The notes: a model not told the origin generated them from the sequence alone. Shown: positions 1 to 9,354, counted from the first letter of the stretch. The stretch: DNA of 64,000 bases from an uncultured Pseudomonadales bacterium (GCA_943787595.1 CALSNA010000005.1:372001-436000); one strand, 5' to 3'. Numbers and translations are program-made.

Positions 1-390
1 TTTAGCACCAAAATACCAGCATGTTTTATTGAGCCAATACATAACCCAAACGTTATGCTAACGCTGGTTATGGGAGTTATCCACATTAGCTTCGTTAGTT
101 AATATCAATACATTACATATAATCAAGCTGTTAAAAATCAACCATTGATCAACAACATTGCTGGAAGAACACCCTTATTAAGAGCAGTAAATCGATTACA
201 GTGCTAAATAAACTCAGTATAGGGCATGTTTTTAGTGTTCAGATAACCAGCCCTACTTAGGGGTTCATTGGGACTGACCAGACAATCACATAGTAAACTC
301 AAATCAAGATGGCAAACTGAATAATTTAGATCGATCAATATCATAATACCTAGAAACTGTTTACTCATTACCATGAGACTATGCTTGTAT
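1..390. other. Left-edge non-coding stretch
   Basis: I recognise no gene here. Plus-strand frame 1 is open from base 1 to a TAA at 100-102 (33 codons, partly hydrophobic near its end). It could be the tail of a gene starting left of the window, but I do not recognise it and give it little weight. The rest has stops in all frames and no hairpin that stands out. Confidence 0.5.
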
Positions 391-1300
391 TTAAAGCTTA
401 TCCGCCCGAAAGTTATCAACTAACGTCGCTTTGGCCACCATCCGCATTTCCCGCCACGAGATGTAAAAGCCACTCAAACTAACTACCAGCACACCAACCC
501 ATACTTCTATGGTCGGCCAATATCCAAAGACCAAGTAACTGATCACAACAGCGCCTATGATCTCAAAATAATTAAACGGACTCAGCTGAGAGGCAGTGGC
601 ATATTCGCAGGCCTGAATAATCATAAAATGACCAACAGCCGCAAAAAAGCCCATGGCAGCCATCATTACCACAGCTTGCAGGTCAGGCTTTACCCAGACG
701 CTGACAGCTAAAGGAGACAAGATAAGAAAACCAACTACAGCAGTATAAAATATACGTTAGCAAGGGTGCTACAGAGTGACTAAGTTTGCGAGTTATCATG
801 ATATAGCAGGCATAGCTGATACCAGCCACAAGGGCTGGTAAAAGGCTGTACTGGAACTGGTTTGTGGTGGGTTGTAACACTAGCAAAATACCCAAAAAAC
901 CACACAGAACTGCGATACCTCGCTGCCAGTCGAAGGATTCACCGAGCCAAAAAGGCGCCACCATAGCCACGACCAAAGGTGATACAAACAATAATGTTAG
1001 CGCATTGGGAATTGGATTATCCCTGATGGCAATAAAAAATGACAAGGTTGTTACAATTAACAATAAACTACGTATCAACTGGTAACCAAGCTTTACTGGT
1101 AAACACCACCAACGCAACCGCTGCCAGAGTAACAATGGCAATAGCCATAGAGTATGAAAGGCAAACCGTGCCCAGGTAACCTGTAATACCGGATAATCAT
1201 GGGACAGCAATTTAGCAAACAGATCCAGTAGAGGTACCATCATCATGGCCACCAACATCAACATTATTCCTAATAACGGCTTATCTTGATCAACGGACAC
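391..1300 (-). pseudogene. EamA/DMT-family permease, frameshifted
   Basis: This is an inner-membrane drug/metabolite transporter of the EamA family (two five-helix halves), probably an efflux or uptake permease of unknown substrate. The first half reads from a GTG start at 1300, preceded by AGGA with eight-base spacing, through a hydrophobic segment ending in LLTYI. The second half continues in another frame as YTAVVGFLILSPLAV and runs to the stop at 391. The two frames meet at a run of four A (747-750, T on the coding strand). Removing one base there would join the halves into a protein of about 302 residues, the usual size for the family. A one-base insertion in a homopolymer is therefore the simplest reading. 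A sequencing or assembly error is possible, but other broken genes lie close by. Confidence 0.75.
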
Positions 1301-1756
1301 AATCTGCTTTCCTAAAACAAATAATAGGGAGAATAGATATTATTCCCAAAGTACACACTTGTGTGCTCATATATTTTTATATGTATTGAAATATAGTAAA
1401 AAATTAATAATTTTTTATGCGTTCAACTGAGCCTATCAGGGCAGGATTCAAGCATTGTCTATGTATTAGCTGTCTATACGCATCCTTTACCAAGGTTTTG
1501 ATGATCACTAGTTCAGTGCCTAAAACTAAGAAATATTTTAACATAAAGTAAACACGGCTGGGGACAAGCAAAAATTGTCATCATAAGCAGAGCGTTTGCA
1601 ACGCACATGAAACAGGCTCAACCGGCTTAATACAATTAACTTATGCAAATTTTGCGCCGGGTTGTTTAACAATGTATGATCGAACATAATCATCTTGTAG
1701 CAATTACAAGCTTGAGGGTGTTGTTATGATACCAGACCATCACCGGAGATGATTTA
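1301..1756. other. Intergenic region with divergent promoters
   Basis: No gene is recognised. The stretch separates the minus-strand permease from the plus-strand tautomerase, so it should hold both promoters. It is very AT-rich around 1370-1420 and contains a short imperfect inverted repeat around 1351-1360 (CACACTTGTG type). I cannot assign a regulator. Confidence 0.4.
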
Positions 1757-1951
1757 ATGCCACTGATTACAATTGATATGTTTCCTGGCCGAACTGAAGA
1801 GCAAAAGCGCCAGCTTGCTAGGGAACTCACGATGACATTCTGTACTATTGCCAATATCAAACCGGATGCAGTACATATTATTTTTCGTGATGTCCGCAAA
1901 AGTGATTGGTCTTTTGGGGGTAAATTATGCAGCGACCTGTTCCCAGACTAG
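1757..1951 (+). CDS. 4-oxalocrotonate tautomerase family protein
   Basis: This is a small keto-enol tautomerase (64 residues) of the 4-oxalocrotonate tautomerase family. Members work as oligomers and use the amino-terminal proline, exposed after loss of Met, as catalytic base. Pro2 follows the start Met directly, and the protein opens with the usual beta strand PLITIDMFPG. The segment EEQKRQLARELT is the long helix, and HIIFRDV with DWSFGGKL is the typical second half. The start is supported by GGAG about ten bases upstream of the ATG. Length matches the 60-70 residues of the family. No aromatic-degradation genes are adjacent, so the physiological substrate is unknown. It is intact although surrounded by broken genes. 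Confidence 0.88.
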   Translation: MPLITIDMFPGRTEEQKRQLARELTMTFCTIANIKPDAVHIIFRDVRKSDWSFGGKLCSDLFPD

Positions 1952-2004
1952 GCCGCCTATTAAAAACATTTTGTGGAAATCTGAAAATCAGGTTAAAGAT
2001 TGGT

Positions 2005-2022
2005 CCAGTACCCAAGTACTGG
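2005..2022. other. Short hairpin after the tautomerase gene
   Basis: A perfect inverted repeat, CCAGTAC-CCAA-GTACTGG, can be extended by G-T pairs. It follows the tautomerase stop by about 50 bases. There is no T run directly after it, so it would be a weak or Rho-assisted terminator at best, or chance. Confidence 0.3.
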
Positions 2023-2064
2023 GTTAAAATAACAACATCTACTATTAATATCAGTTAATGTATC

Positions 2065-3141
2065 ATGTTAATGTCTTACGTTCATTTTCTGTTCACCGGT
2101 TTAATGTCGGTATCAATTTTATTTTCTGCTGTTGCTAGCGCTACTGATTCATTCAATATTCTGATGTACCACCATGTCAGCTCTGAAACGCCAAGGGCAA
2201 CCTCGCTCACTAAGCAAGAGTTTCATGACCATTTGAAGTTTCTACAGCATAATAACTACCATGTATTGCCACTAAGACAAGCCCTAGATGCTGTGCAACA
2301 AGGTCACGCATTACCAGATCAAGCGGTTGTTATTACCTTTGACGATGCAATGATCAGTATTTATAACAATGCTTTCCCGCTGCTGAAACAGTTCAAATAT
2401 CCTTTCACGGTATTTGTCAATACTGATCCTGTTGATCAAGGGCGCAAGTACGCCATGAATTGGGACATGCTCAGGGAGCTAACTCGTCATAGGGGTAGCC
2501 TAGGAAACCATAGCAAAGATCATGGCTATCTAGTGCGAAAACCCAGCTACAATGAAAAATGGTTAACCACAACTTTGGCCAATATTGACTATGCCCAACA
2601 ACGACTGGAAACAGAAGCCGGACCGCAGCCAAAGTGGCTGGCTTATCCGTTCGGAGAATATAACCTGACCTTACAGCAAGCACTCAAAAAGCGTGGCTAT
2701 ATTGCCTTTGGCCAACAATCTGGAGGTGTTGGCCCACACTCTGACTGGCAGGCCCTGCCCCGATTTGCTGTTACAGGCAACTATGCCACACTGGAATCGT
2801 TAGCAGTTAAACTGGCTTCTAAGCCCCTACCCGTTCACTATAATCAGCTGGGTGATCCTGTACTAAGACCAGATCAACAACAGGACAATCCACCACTACT
2901 GCGGGTCAACCTCGCACAACCATTACATGATACCAGCCGGAAACGCCTAAACTGCTTTATCATGGGACAAACTTATCTACCTCAATGGCAAGATGAGTTG
3001 CACTTTATCGTACAACCAAATCGACCATTACCTGCAGGACGTACTCGGTATAACTGCACAGCACCTATCTGGGGACAAGATAACTACTTTTGGTTTTCTC
3101 ACCAGTGGCTGAATTATCAGCCTAAACCAAGCGCCAACTAA
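2065..3141 (+). CDS. Exported polysaccharide deacetylase family protein
   Basis: This is a NodB-type carbohydrate esterase that removes acetyl groups from N-acetylated sugars and probably acts in the periplasm. Residues 1-26 form a signal peptide with a cleavage-like AVASA-TD site. The deacetylase domain begins with ILMYHHVS. It has the TFDD motif (Asp93, Asp94) and the zinc pair H149-x3-H153 in GNHSKDH, and runs to about residue 230 with the later LAYPFGEYN motif. The remaining 120 residues form a carboxy-terminal extension I do not recognise, ending in a segment with two Cys. The layout (short YHHV start, then deacetylase) resembles the amino half of PgaB-like proteins, but no pga genes are near. 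The start may be 2065 or the second ATG at 2071; neither has a strong ribosome-binding site. The gene appears intact. Confidence 0.85.
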   Translation: MLMSYVHFLFTGLMSVSILFSAVASATDSFNILMYHHVSSETPRATSLTKQEFHDHLKFLQHNNYHVLPLRQALDAVQQGHALPDQAVVITFDDAMISIYNNAFPLLKQFKYPFTVFVNTDPVDQGRKYAMNWDMLRELTRHRGSLGNHSKDHGYLVRKPSYNEKWLTTTLANIDYAQQRLETEAGPQPKWLAYPFGEYNLTLQQALKKRGYIAFGQQSGGVGPHSDWQALPRFAVTGNYATLESLAVKLASKPLPVHYNQLGDPVLRPDQQQDNPPLLRVNLAQPLHDTSRKRLNCFIMGQTYLPQWQDELHFIVQPNRPLPAGRTRYNCTAPIWGQDNYFWFSHQWLNYQPKPSAN

Positions 3142-3467
3142 CGCCAGCACCGATAATGTAATTTAGGTCAAAATATTTAGTTAACCTAAATGTACCGTCA
3201 TACACCCACAAGATACCAGAGGCATCAAGCAATTCATCATAGCTACCAATTTAACTATTACAGCTGCAAATAACCAAATAAATCCATAAACACTTGGCAA
3301 AAAAACGATAGGGAAACTACATAATTACCTACAAAGCATGCTTTGATGCCGATAATGCTATAACACTGGGAACAACTTGATCTTATGGACACAATTAATA
3401 ATCGGTGATTATCACGATATGATCAATATGCTGACTTGACTAACCTTAAACTGGAAATTGCTGATTT
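3142..3467. other. Intergenic region with small inverted repeats
   Basis: No gene is recognised. An inverted repeat (ATTTAGGT at 3161-3168 with ACCTAAAT at 3184-3191) follows the deacetylase stop, without a T run. A 14-base perfect palindrome, CAAAGCATGCTTTG, lies at 3332-3345. Either could be regulatory or chance. Confidence 0.4.
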
Positions 3468-3940
3468 ATGACGTTGCTTAATTGGTTTACATTAGCAGGA
3501 CTTTGTTTTCTGGGTGCCTTAACACCAGGACCTAGTTTGTTGGTTATTGCCCGACATACGATAACCAATGGTCGCTACTATGGCTTGGTTGCTAGTGCCA
3601 GCCACGCCTTAGGCGTGGGGATTTTTGCTATGCTAGCTTTAGTGGGCATAAACACAGTATTGCATCTTTCACCCCTGATATTTAAGCTATTAACATTGTT
3701 TGGTGCCTTTTACCTTGGCTGGTTGGGTTACCAGATTTTCCGGAGTAAACAAACCTCAGTTAGCCACCAAACAGACCAAGGAAAACACGAATCATTGCTG
3801 AGCGCAATCCTAGACGGCCTGCTCATTGTATTGTTTAATCCTAAGATTGCTCTGTTTTTCCTAGCACTGCTAAGCCAGTTTATCAGTCCTGGCCTGAGTT
3901 GGTTAGACTGGGGACTGCTATGGGCCATGATCAGCCTTAT
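3468..3940 (+). pseudogene. LysE-family exporter, 3' end lost
   Basis: This is the amino-terminal three quarters of a LysE/RhtB-family amino-acid exporter. It starts MTLLNWFTLAGL, has the family signature GALTPGPSLLVIARH near residue 17, then further membrane segments and the conserved FNPKIALFFLALLSQF around residue 120. Family homology stops at WAMISLIT (about residue 157), where about 50 more residues with a final membrane helix are expected. From about 3936-3944 onward the DNA is the reverse complement of a beta-hydroxyacid dehydrogenase gene, and the reading frame runs on only ten junk codons. The gene is truncated by a deletion that joined it tail to tail with its neighbour. A complete LysE-family gene exists elsewhere in the window (31251-31883). 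Confidence 0.85.
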
Positions 3941-4350
3941 AACAGTCAAAACACCATTTTTGGCACCTGCCTGACCGCCAGAAACAGGTGCATCCATAAA
4001 ATCTACGCCCAGTTTGTTAGCAATCAATGCTAGTTTCCGAGCCCCTTTGGCTGATGCCGTTGTATGATCTATCAATAAGCTGCCAGGAGCCATAGCAGCC
4101 AGTATGCCCTTGTGCCTAAAGCGATACTGTCCAAATCATTATCATTACCGACACAGCAAAAAACAATGTCCGCATCTGCCACGGCTGCTGCAGGCGTATT
4201 TTCCCAAGCCCCACCATAATGGGCATGCCACTGTACTGCCTTAGCCTGGGTACGGTTATATACACAAACAGCTAAGCCATCATTTGCCAGATGACCAGCC
4301 ATAGGGTAACCCATAACTCCCAAACCAATGAACGCCACTTTACTAATCAT
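3941..4350 (-). pseudogene. Beta-hydroxyacid dehydrogenase fragment (3-hydroxyisobutyrate dehydrogenase family)
   Basis: These are the first 137 or so residues of an NAD-binding dehydrogenase of about 290 residues. The start at 4350 opens with a Rossmann fold (VAFIGLGVMGYPMAGHL), followed by VYNRT and ADIVFCCVGND. The frame is then lost near 4111-4113. One missing base there shifts reading to KGILAAMAPGSLLIDHTTAS and the substrate-binding motif DAPVSGGQAGAKNGVLTV. The sequence stops at about 3941, where the truncated LysE gene begins on the other strand. The catalytic lysine region and the whole carboxy-terminal helical domain are missing. Two independent lesions make this a clear pseudogene. 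Confidence 0.88.
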
Positions 4351-4613
4351 ATTACGATCCTATTTATCAACTTTGCAATTTACTGCGATACCATCATGTA
4401 GCATCAGATAATACCTTGACAGGCGATAAATAATTACCGAGACTGATCATTAATCTAATATAATTAGCCTTGACATAACAACGCCGATAAAACCTTGAAT
4501 GACGTATTTGCAACATGCTGTGATGCAGTAATAAATTAGTTAGCAGAACAGAGCCGTTATGCTTGGTTTGTCATTACTATTGCTGTATTTAGTGCCAAAT
4601 AGAGAACCTTGCC

Positions 4614-6638
4614 ATGCCGTTACGGCTCGGAATAGACACTGGTGGAACCTATACTGATGCCGTACTGATTGATGCACAAAATCAAGTGCGGTTGGCTTTG
4701 AAAAGCCTCACTACTCGCCATAACCTAGCCCTAGGCATTGCTGAAGCCTTGCAGCAAATTCCACCAGAGCAAGTACGTAATATTGAACTGGTTTCACTAT
4801 CCACCACATTGACTACAAATGCGGTAGTAGAAGGGAACGGAGCACCTGTATGCGTTCTATTGGCTGGTTTTACCGAAATGCAGGTAGTAAAAAGCAGATT
4901 ACAGGATATTGTTGCAAAACCTTGCATTGTAAGTCTCAATGGTGGACATGATGCCACTGGACAGGAGCTGCAACCGCTAGATATAGACCAAGCCCAGGCA
5001 TCAATCCTTGGTCTGCAAGAACAAGTTTCAGCATTTGCTATTGCAAGCCAGTTTAGCGTTCGCAATCCCAGTCATGAGCTACGACTACAAAGTTTGGTGA
5101 AACAATTGACCAGAATGCCCGTTACTTGCGGTCATGAGCTAACCACTCATCTAGGCGCACCCAGACGAGCCTTAACTGCTTGCTTAAATGCACGCATGAT
5201 CCCATTTATTCAGCAATTAATTGAAGCAGTAAGGAGCATACTGGGTAATATTGGCATTACAGCGCCACTGATGATTGTTAAAGGTGACGGTTCCATCGTT
5301 AACGCCGATACCGCACTACAATGCCCAGTAACTACAATCCTATCTGGTCCTGCAGCCAGTGTTATCGGCGGCTATGCTCTGTCTGGCTGTCACAATGCCA
5401 TTATTGCCGATATGGGAGGCACTACTACCGACATTGCTATCATGACTGATGGTGAGCCAGAGCTAGCCTCTGCCGGTGCTCAGGTGGGGGATTGGCAGCC
5501 TATGGTGGAGACTGTCAAAGTGTATTCCATCGGTCTAGGTGGAGATAGTGAAGTACACTTTCATGGAGGCAATATTTCGCTTGGGCCACGGCGTGTCATT
5601 CCTCTCAGTTTATTGGCACAACAATACCCTCAACTCATATCACGCCTGGAAACTCAACTTGCAAGTACACCCAGTCCTCGCCATAACCGTTTTATTACAC
5701 GATTGGAATACAACCAAGCACTGATAAATCAACTTAATACAACTGAACTTAAGGCTTGGGAAATGCTTGAACAAGGGCCTGTGGAAATGGAGACACTGGC
5801 TTTCAATGATCAGCCACTGGCCAAAGCGATGGCTCGCCTGGAACGCCTAGGCATAGCAATTTATTCTGGCTTTACGCCTTCCGATGCAGCTCATGTATTA
5901 GGTAAAAGTAATCATTGGAACCAACCTGCAGCAATCTTGGCCGCCAGTATATGGGCACAACAAATGCGCTACCTTTACGGCTATGACAGTTGGGCAGCAA
6001 CAGATATCCAGACAGCCAGTAATCAAGTATTGCAGTTGATGCACCACCATATTTGTCAAGCTTTAATAGAAGCAGGCCTACATCAGGAAGACTTGCTGAA
6101 TCAAACCAAAGTACATGATCTAGCAGTCTTAATGAGTGACTTAATCTTGAAGTACGACCAGGCAGGCCAATCACAAAACGCCCTATTTGGAATTCACTTC
6201 TGCAAAAGTCATACACTTGTAGCTGTTGGAGCAGCTGCAGCTACTTACTATCCTGACGTTGCTAACAGCCTTGGCCTAGAACTAAAGCTACCAGAATATG
6301 GACATGTTGCCAATGCTGTCGGTGCGGTTATGGGATGCATTGTACAGCGCGCTGAAATTACCATTAACCAGCCAAGGGCAGGCGTTTTTCGGGTATTTAA
6401 CCGAGCCATGCCATTTGACTGCAATAATCTTACAGAGGCCTTTAGTAAAGCTGAGGCTATTGTGCTCGCAGAAGCAACTACCCTGGCCAAATCTGCTGGC
6501 GCTGAACGCATCAGTGCACATACAAGACAACATAATAAACACGTGCAATCGGAGCTCAGTGGAGAACTGTTTGTAGAGTCAAAGATTATTGCTGTAGCAA
6601 CGGGTAAACCCAAAATCCGTCTAGTGGACCATACATGA
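4614..6638 (+). CDS. Hydantoinase/oxoprolinase family protein (HyuA-like)
   Basis: This is an ATP-dependent amidohydrolase of the HyuA/oxoprolinase-A family (674 residues), which opens five-membered cyclic amides such as hydantoins or 5-oxoproline. The amino-terminal domain begins LRLGIDTGGTYTDAVL (phosphate-binding motif), with STTLTTNAVVEG near residue 63. The hydantoinase A core follows, with ILSGPAASVIGG and IADMGGTTTDIAIM near residues 245-275, a second ASKHA-type nucleotide motif. The length suits a stand-alone A subunit. The usual partner B subunit (HyuB) is not in the window. An intact aldehyde dehydrogenase converges from the other strand with a 26-base gap. Both flanking dehydrogenase genes are broken, so this may be a survivor of a decaying catabolic cluster. 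The substrate cannot be told. Confidence 0.87.
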   Translation: MPLRLGIDTGGTYTDAVLIDAQNQVRLALKSLTTRHNLALGIAEALQQIPPEQVRNIELVSLSTTLTTNAVVEGNGAPVCVLLAGFTEMQVVKSRLQDIVAKPCIVSLNGGHDATGQELQPLDIDQAQASILGLQEQVSAFAIASQFSVRNPSHELRLQSLVKQLTRMPVTCGHELTTHLGAPRRALTACLNARMIPFIQQLIEAVRSILGNIGITAPLMIVKGDGSIVNADTALQCPVTTILSGPAASVIGGYALSGCHNAIIADMGGTTTDIAIMTDGEPELASAGAQVGDWQPMVETVKVYSIGLGGDSEVHFHGGNISLGPRRVIPLSLLAQQYPQLISRLETQLASTPSPRHNRFITRLEYNQALINQLNTTELKAWEMLEQGPVEMETLAFNDQPLAKAMARLERLGIAIYSGFTPSDAAHVLGKSNHWNQPAAILAASIWAQQMRYLYGYDSWAATDIQTASNQVLQLMHHHICQALIEAGLHQEDLLNQTKVHDLAVLMSDLILKYDQAGQSQNALFGIHFCKSHTLVAVGAAAATYYPDVANSLGLELKLPEYGHVANAVGAVMGCIVQRAEITINQPRAGVFRVFNRAMPFDCNNLTEAFSKAEAIVLAEATTLAKSAGAERISAHTRQHNKHVQSELSGELFVESKIIAVATGKPKIRLVDHT

Positions 6639-6664
6639 ATAACAATTTAACAATATGCACGGTG

Positions 6665-8098
6665 CTAATCGGTGTAATAGCCACTGATTGCCTTGATTTC
6701 CTGAAAATCATGGATGCCATAAGCACCATATTCACGCCCGTTGCCAGATTGCTTATAGCCACCAAATGGTGTGGTATACGCTAGGGTAGCACCATTGATA
6801 TGCACAGTGCCTGCTTTCAGTTGTCGGGCAACACGATGACCACGCTGTAAATCACCAGTGTAAAGGTATGCGCCCAAACCATAGGGGGTATCATTAGCAA
6901 TGGCAATGGCTTCCTCTTCTGTGGCAAACGGAATCAAGACTAGCACTGGACCAAAAATTTCTTCCTGTGCAATTTTCATTTGGTTATTTACATTGCCAAA
7001 TAAGGTCGGCTTAGCATAGTAACCAATGTTCAGCCCGTCTGGTTTGCCAGTACCTCCGGCTAGCAATACTGCACCTTCATCAATACCTATCTGAATCAAT
7101 CGCTGTACCTTATCCCATTGCTGTTGAGACACTAGTGGACCCAAATGATCGCCAGACTGACTGGGGGCACCAGTTTTAATGGCCTTGACTGCTAACCGGG
7201 CCAGGATCTCAGCTTGGGCATACACACTTTGCTCCACCAACATGCGAGTCGGCGCATCGCAGGACTGGCCCGTATTGAACATGCATTCAGAAACACCATG
7301 CCGTATCGCAGCTGACAAGTCAGCATCAGCAAAAATGATATTGGGAGATTTACCTCCAAGTTCCTGAGTAACCCGTTTAACAGTATCCGCTGCTGCCTTG
7401 GCCACTGCTACCCCAGCTCGGGTAGAACCAGTAAAAGACACCATATTCACTAATGGATGACTTGCAAGATAAGATCCGATAACCGAACCTGTGCCATGCA
7501 CCATATTGAATACACCAGCAGGAAATTTAGCAGCAGCCATGAATTCTGCATATAGCTGAGCTGACAACGGGGTCAGCTCACTGGGCTTAAGCACCACTGT
7601 GCAACCAGCCAATAACGCCGGCACTACCTTGCAAACAATCTGGTTAACTGGCCAGTTCCAAGGGGTAATCAATACACATACACCTATGGGTTCACGCACC
7701 ACTTGTACATTATCCTCATGGCGCTGTTCTAGCACCATATTGGCCATAGATTCCAAAAAAGCACGAGTGTGACCTACCCCAGTTTCAGCCTGTATTTCCC
7801 GGGCACTATCAATAGGAGATCCCATTTCAGTACTGATGGCTTGCGCCATATCCTCATAATGAGATTCATATTGCTGCAAGAAATGCTCCACTAAGGACAT
7901 ACGCTGTTCAATTGTAGTTTGGCTCCAGCTGTCCAAAGCCAAAGCAGCTGCCTGCACTGCTGCTTCAGCATCATCTATACCTGCCATGCTAACCTTTGCC
8001 ACAGTCTGTTCCGTAGCTGGATTAGTGACCGCTAATTTAACGGTTTCCATAACTGGAGTGACCCAATGACCGGCAATATAACAACCAAGTTCTCGCAT
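6665..8098 (-). CDS. NAD(P)-dependent aldehyde dehydrogenase
   Basis: This is a cytosolic aldehyde dehydrogenase of the large ALDH superfamily (477 residues), oxidising an aldehyde to the acid. Visible catalytic features are Asn148 in TPWNWP, SFTGSTRAG at about residue 221 (cofactor loop), Glu247 in QELGGKSPN, and the nucleophile Cys280 in NTGQSCDAPTRM. Near the end, EEIFGPVLVLIPF and the FGGYKQSGNGREYG segment are typical. The ATG at 8098 is preceded by AAAGG with ten-base spacing. The gene is intact and ends 26 bases from the convergent HyuA-like gene. The broken dehydrogenase upstream on the same strand (218 bases away) suggests a former catabolic operon. The substrate is not evident. Confidence 0.92.
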   Translation of the reverse strand: MRELGCYIAGHWVTPVMETVKLAVTNPATEQTVAKVSMAGIDDAEAAVQAAALALDSWSQTTIEQRMSLVEHFLQQYESHYEDMAQAISTEMGSPIDSAREIQAETGVGHTRAFLESMANMVLEQRHEDNVQVVREPIGVCVLITPWNWPVNQIVCKVVPALLAGCTVVLKPSELTPLSAQLYAEFMAAAKFPAGVFNMVHGTGSVIGSYLASHPLVNMVSFTGSTRAGVAVAKAAADTVKRVTQELGGKSPNIIFADADLSAAIRHGVSECMFNTGQSCDAPTRMLVEQSVYAQAEILARLAVKAIKTGAPSQSGDHLGPLVSQQQWDKVQRLIQIGIDEGAVLLAGGTGKPDGLNIGYYAKPTLFGNVNNQMKIAQEEIFGPVLVLIPFATEEEAIAIANDTPYGLGAYLYTGDLQRGHRVARQLKAGTVHINGATLAYTTPFGGYKQSGNGREYGAYGIHDFQEIKAISGYYTD

Positions 8099-8317
8099 TG
8101 TGAGTTAACCTTTATGGAATATAAACATTTAAAGTTCTTAATAATGAACATCGTACCAATCTATGGTACTAAAAGCAGCGTACTAAATAGAGCAGTTTGT
8201 TAAACATAACCAACTCAATTACAATTATTCGGTAATAGTAATGAATGTCTTGGGTATTGCATTAACAGCCACTTTATTTAGCCATTGAAGGTAGCTTAAG
8301 GCAGTCGCCTAATTGGT

Positions 8318-9218
8318 TTATTGAACCTGACGCCCTGCAATAACCACTTCGTATCCGGACGCCTCAGGTTCATCATCAGTCATCTGAGCTGGAAAGCCCT
8401 GGCTCAATACTATCACGAAACAGATCAATCAGTATGGGAGCCAGTTCTAGCTTTAAGCCAGCTCGTTCAGCCAAACCATAAAATAAACTTACATCCTTTA
8501 ATACTAAATCCATGGTAAAGCTGATATCACGGCTACCATTTAAAATGACCTGAGATTCGGTTTCATGTACAAATGAATTGCCTGATGAAGCCTTAATAGC
8601 TTCATAAGCTACATTCATATCCATACCCAATACTTTAGCTGTGGTCAGAGCTTCGCTGATAGCGGCTAGGAGAGCTGTGGCAAGGAAATCGGTCAACACT
8701 TTTAACACAGATGCCGAACCTAATACACCTGTATGCAGAACGCGTCGCCCCAGAGTAGTCAATACTGGAAGAACACGTTCAAAGGCAGTTCGAGTACCAC
8801 CAGCAAAAATCGAGATGTTGCCAGTATCCGCTCAGTGGCAACCACCAGATACGGGACAGTCGAGAGGTTCAGCACCTATGGCTCGGACCAATACTCCAAT
8901 ACGTGATACTTCAGCAGCATCAGTCGTACTCATTTCCAGCCAGATTTTGCCTTTAGATAATCCATTGATAATGCTTTGCTCACCTTCCATAACCTCAGCA
9001 CAAGCAGTTGGGGAAGGTAGGCAAGTAATCACTAGATCGCAAATTTCAGCCACAGCTCTGGCACTTTTGGCACTCATTGCACCACGCGCCACAAAATCTG
9101 CTTCCAAAGCCGGATTAAGATCGCGCACTATAAGATCATAGCCACTACGTAGCAGAGTCTCTGCCAGTTTCACACCCAAATTGCCCAAACCAATAAAACC
9201 AATAAAACCAATTTTCAT
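8318..9218 (-). pseudogene. NAD(P)-dependent beta-hydroxyacid dehydrogenase with in-frame TGA and damaged 3' end
   Basis: This is a 3-hydroxyisobutyrate dehydrogenase/GarR-type oxidoreductase. The ATG at 9218 opens the Rossmann fold (GLGNLGVKLAETLLRSGYD). VITCLPSP and LDCPVSGGCH follow, then a TGA at 8832-8834 where the family usually has arginine (CGA to TGA is one transition). The same frame continues with ADTGNISIFAGG, then the carboxy-terminal domain HTGVLGSASVLKVLTDFLAT with the catalytic-lysine region. After LFRDS (about 8412) the frame is lost and about 20 residues seem missing. A family-like tail (QGFPAQMTDDEPE..GYEVV) reads in another frame to a TAA at 8318-8320. The amino end also carries an in-frame 9-base duplication (GFIGFIGLG). 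Several lesions point to a pseudogene. Confidence 0.87.
9190..9207. repeat. 9-bp tandem duplication at the dehydrogenase 5' end
   Basis: CCAATAAAA occurs twice in direct succession, followed by a partial third copy. On the coding strand it turns the usual MKIGFIGLG into MKIGFIGFIGLG, adding three residues to the first beta strand just before the glycine-rich NAD loop. It looks like replication slippage. Confidence 0.8.
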
Positions 9219-9354
9219 CGTATTGCAACCAGTTAATTTATTCCTAAATGCACAGCTTAATGTATGATATCTGACTAATCATACCAGTACAGAGTCTGCA
9301 TCTATGAAAATATAGTCACGAGTTTATTCTGCCCATATAACTGCCAATAGCCAC

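Noticed and set aside
4682-5065. Minus-strand 127-codon frame opposite the hydantoinase gene
   Set aside because: Antisense shadow of a well-supported coding sequence.
8832-8834. In-frame TGA as selenocysteine
   Set aside because: The family residue is Arg, the gene has another lesion, and TGA is a normal stop elsewhere (for example at the end of proW).
8641-9141. Plus-strand 166-codon frame opposite the broken dehydrogenase
   Set aside because: The minus strand carries clear dehydrogenase sequence; this frame is its mirror and has no family features.
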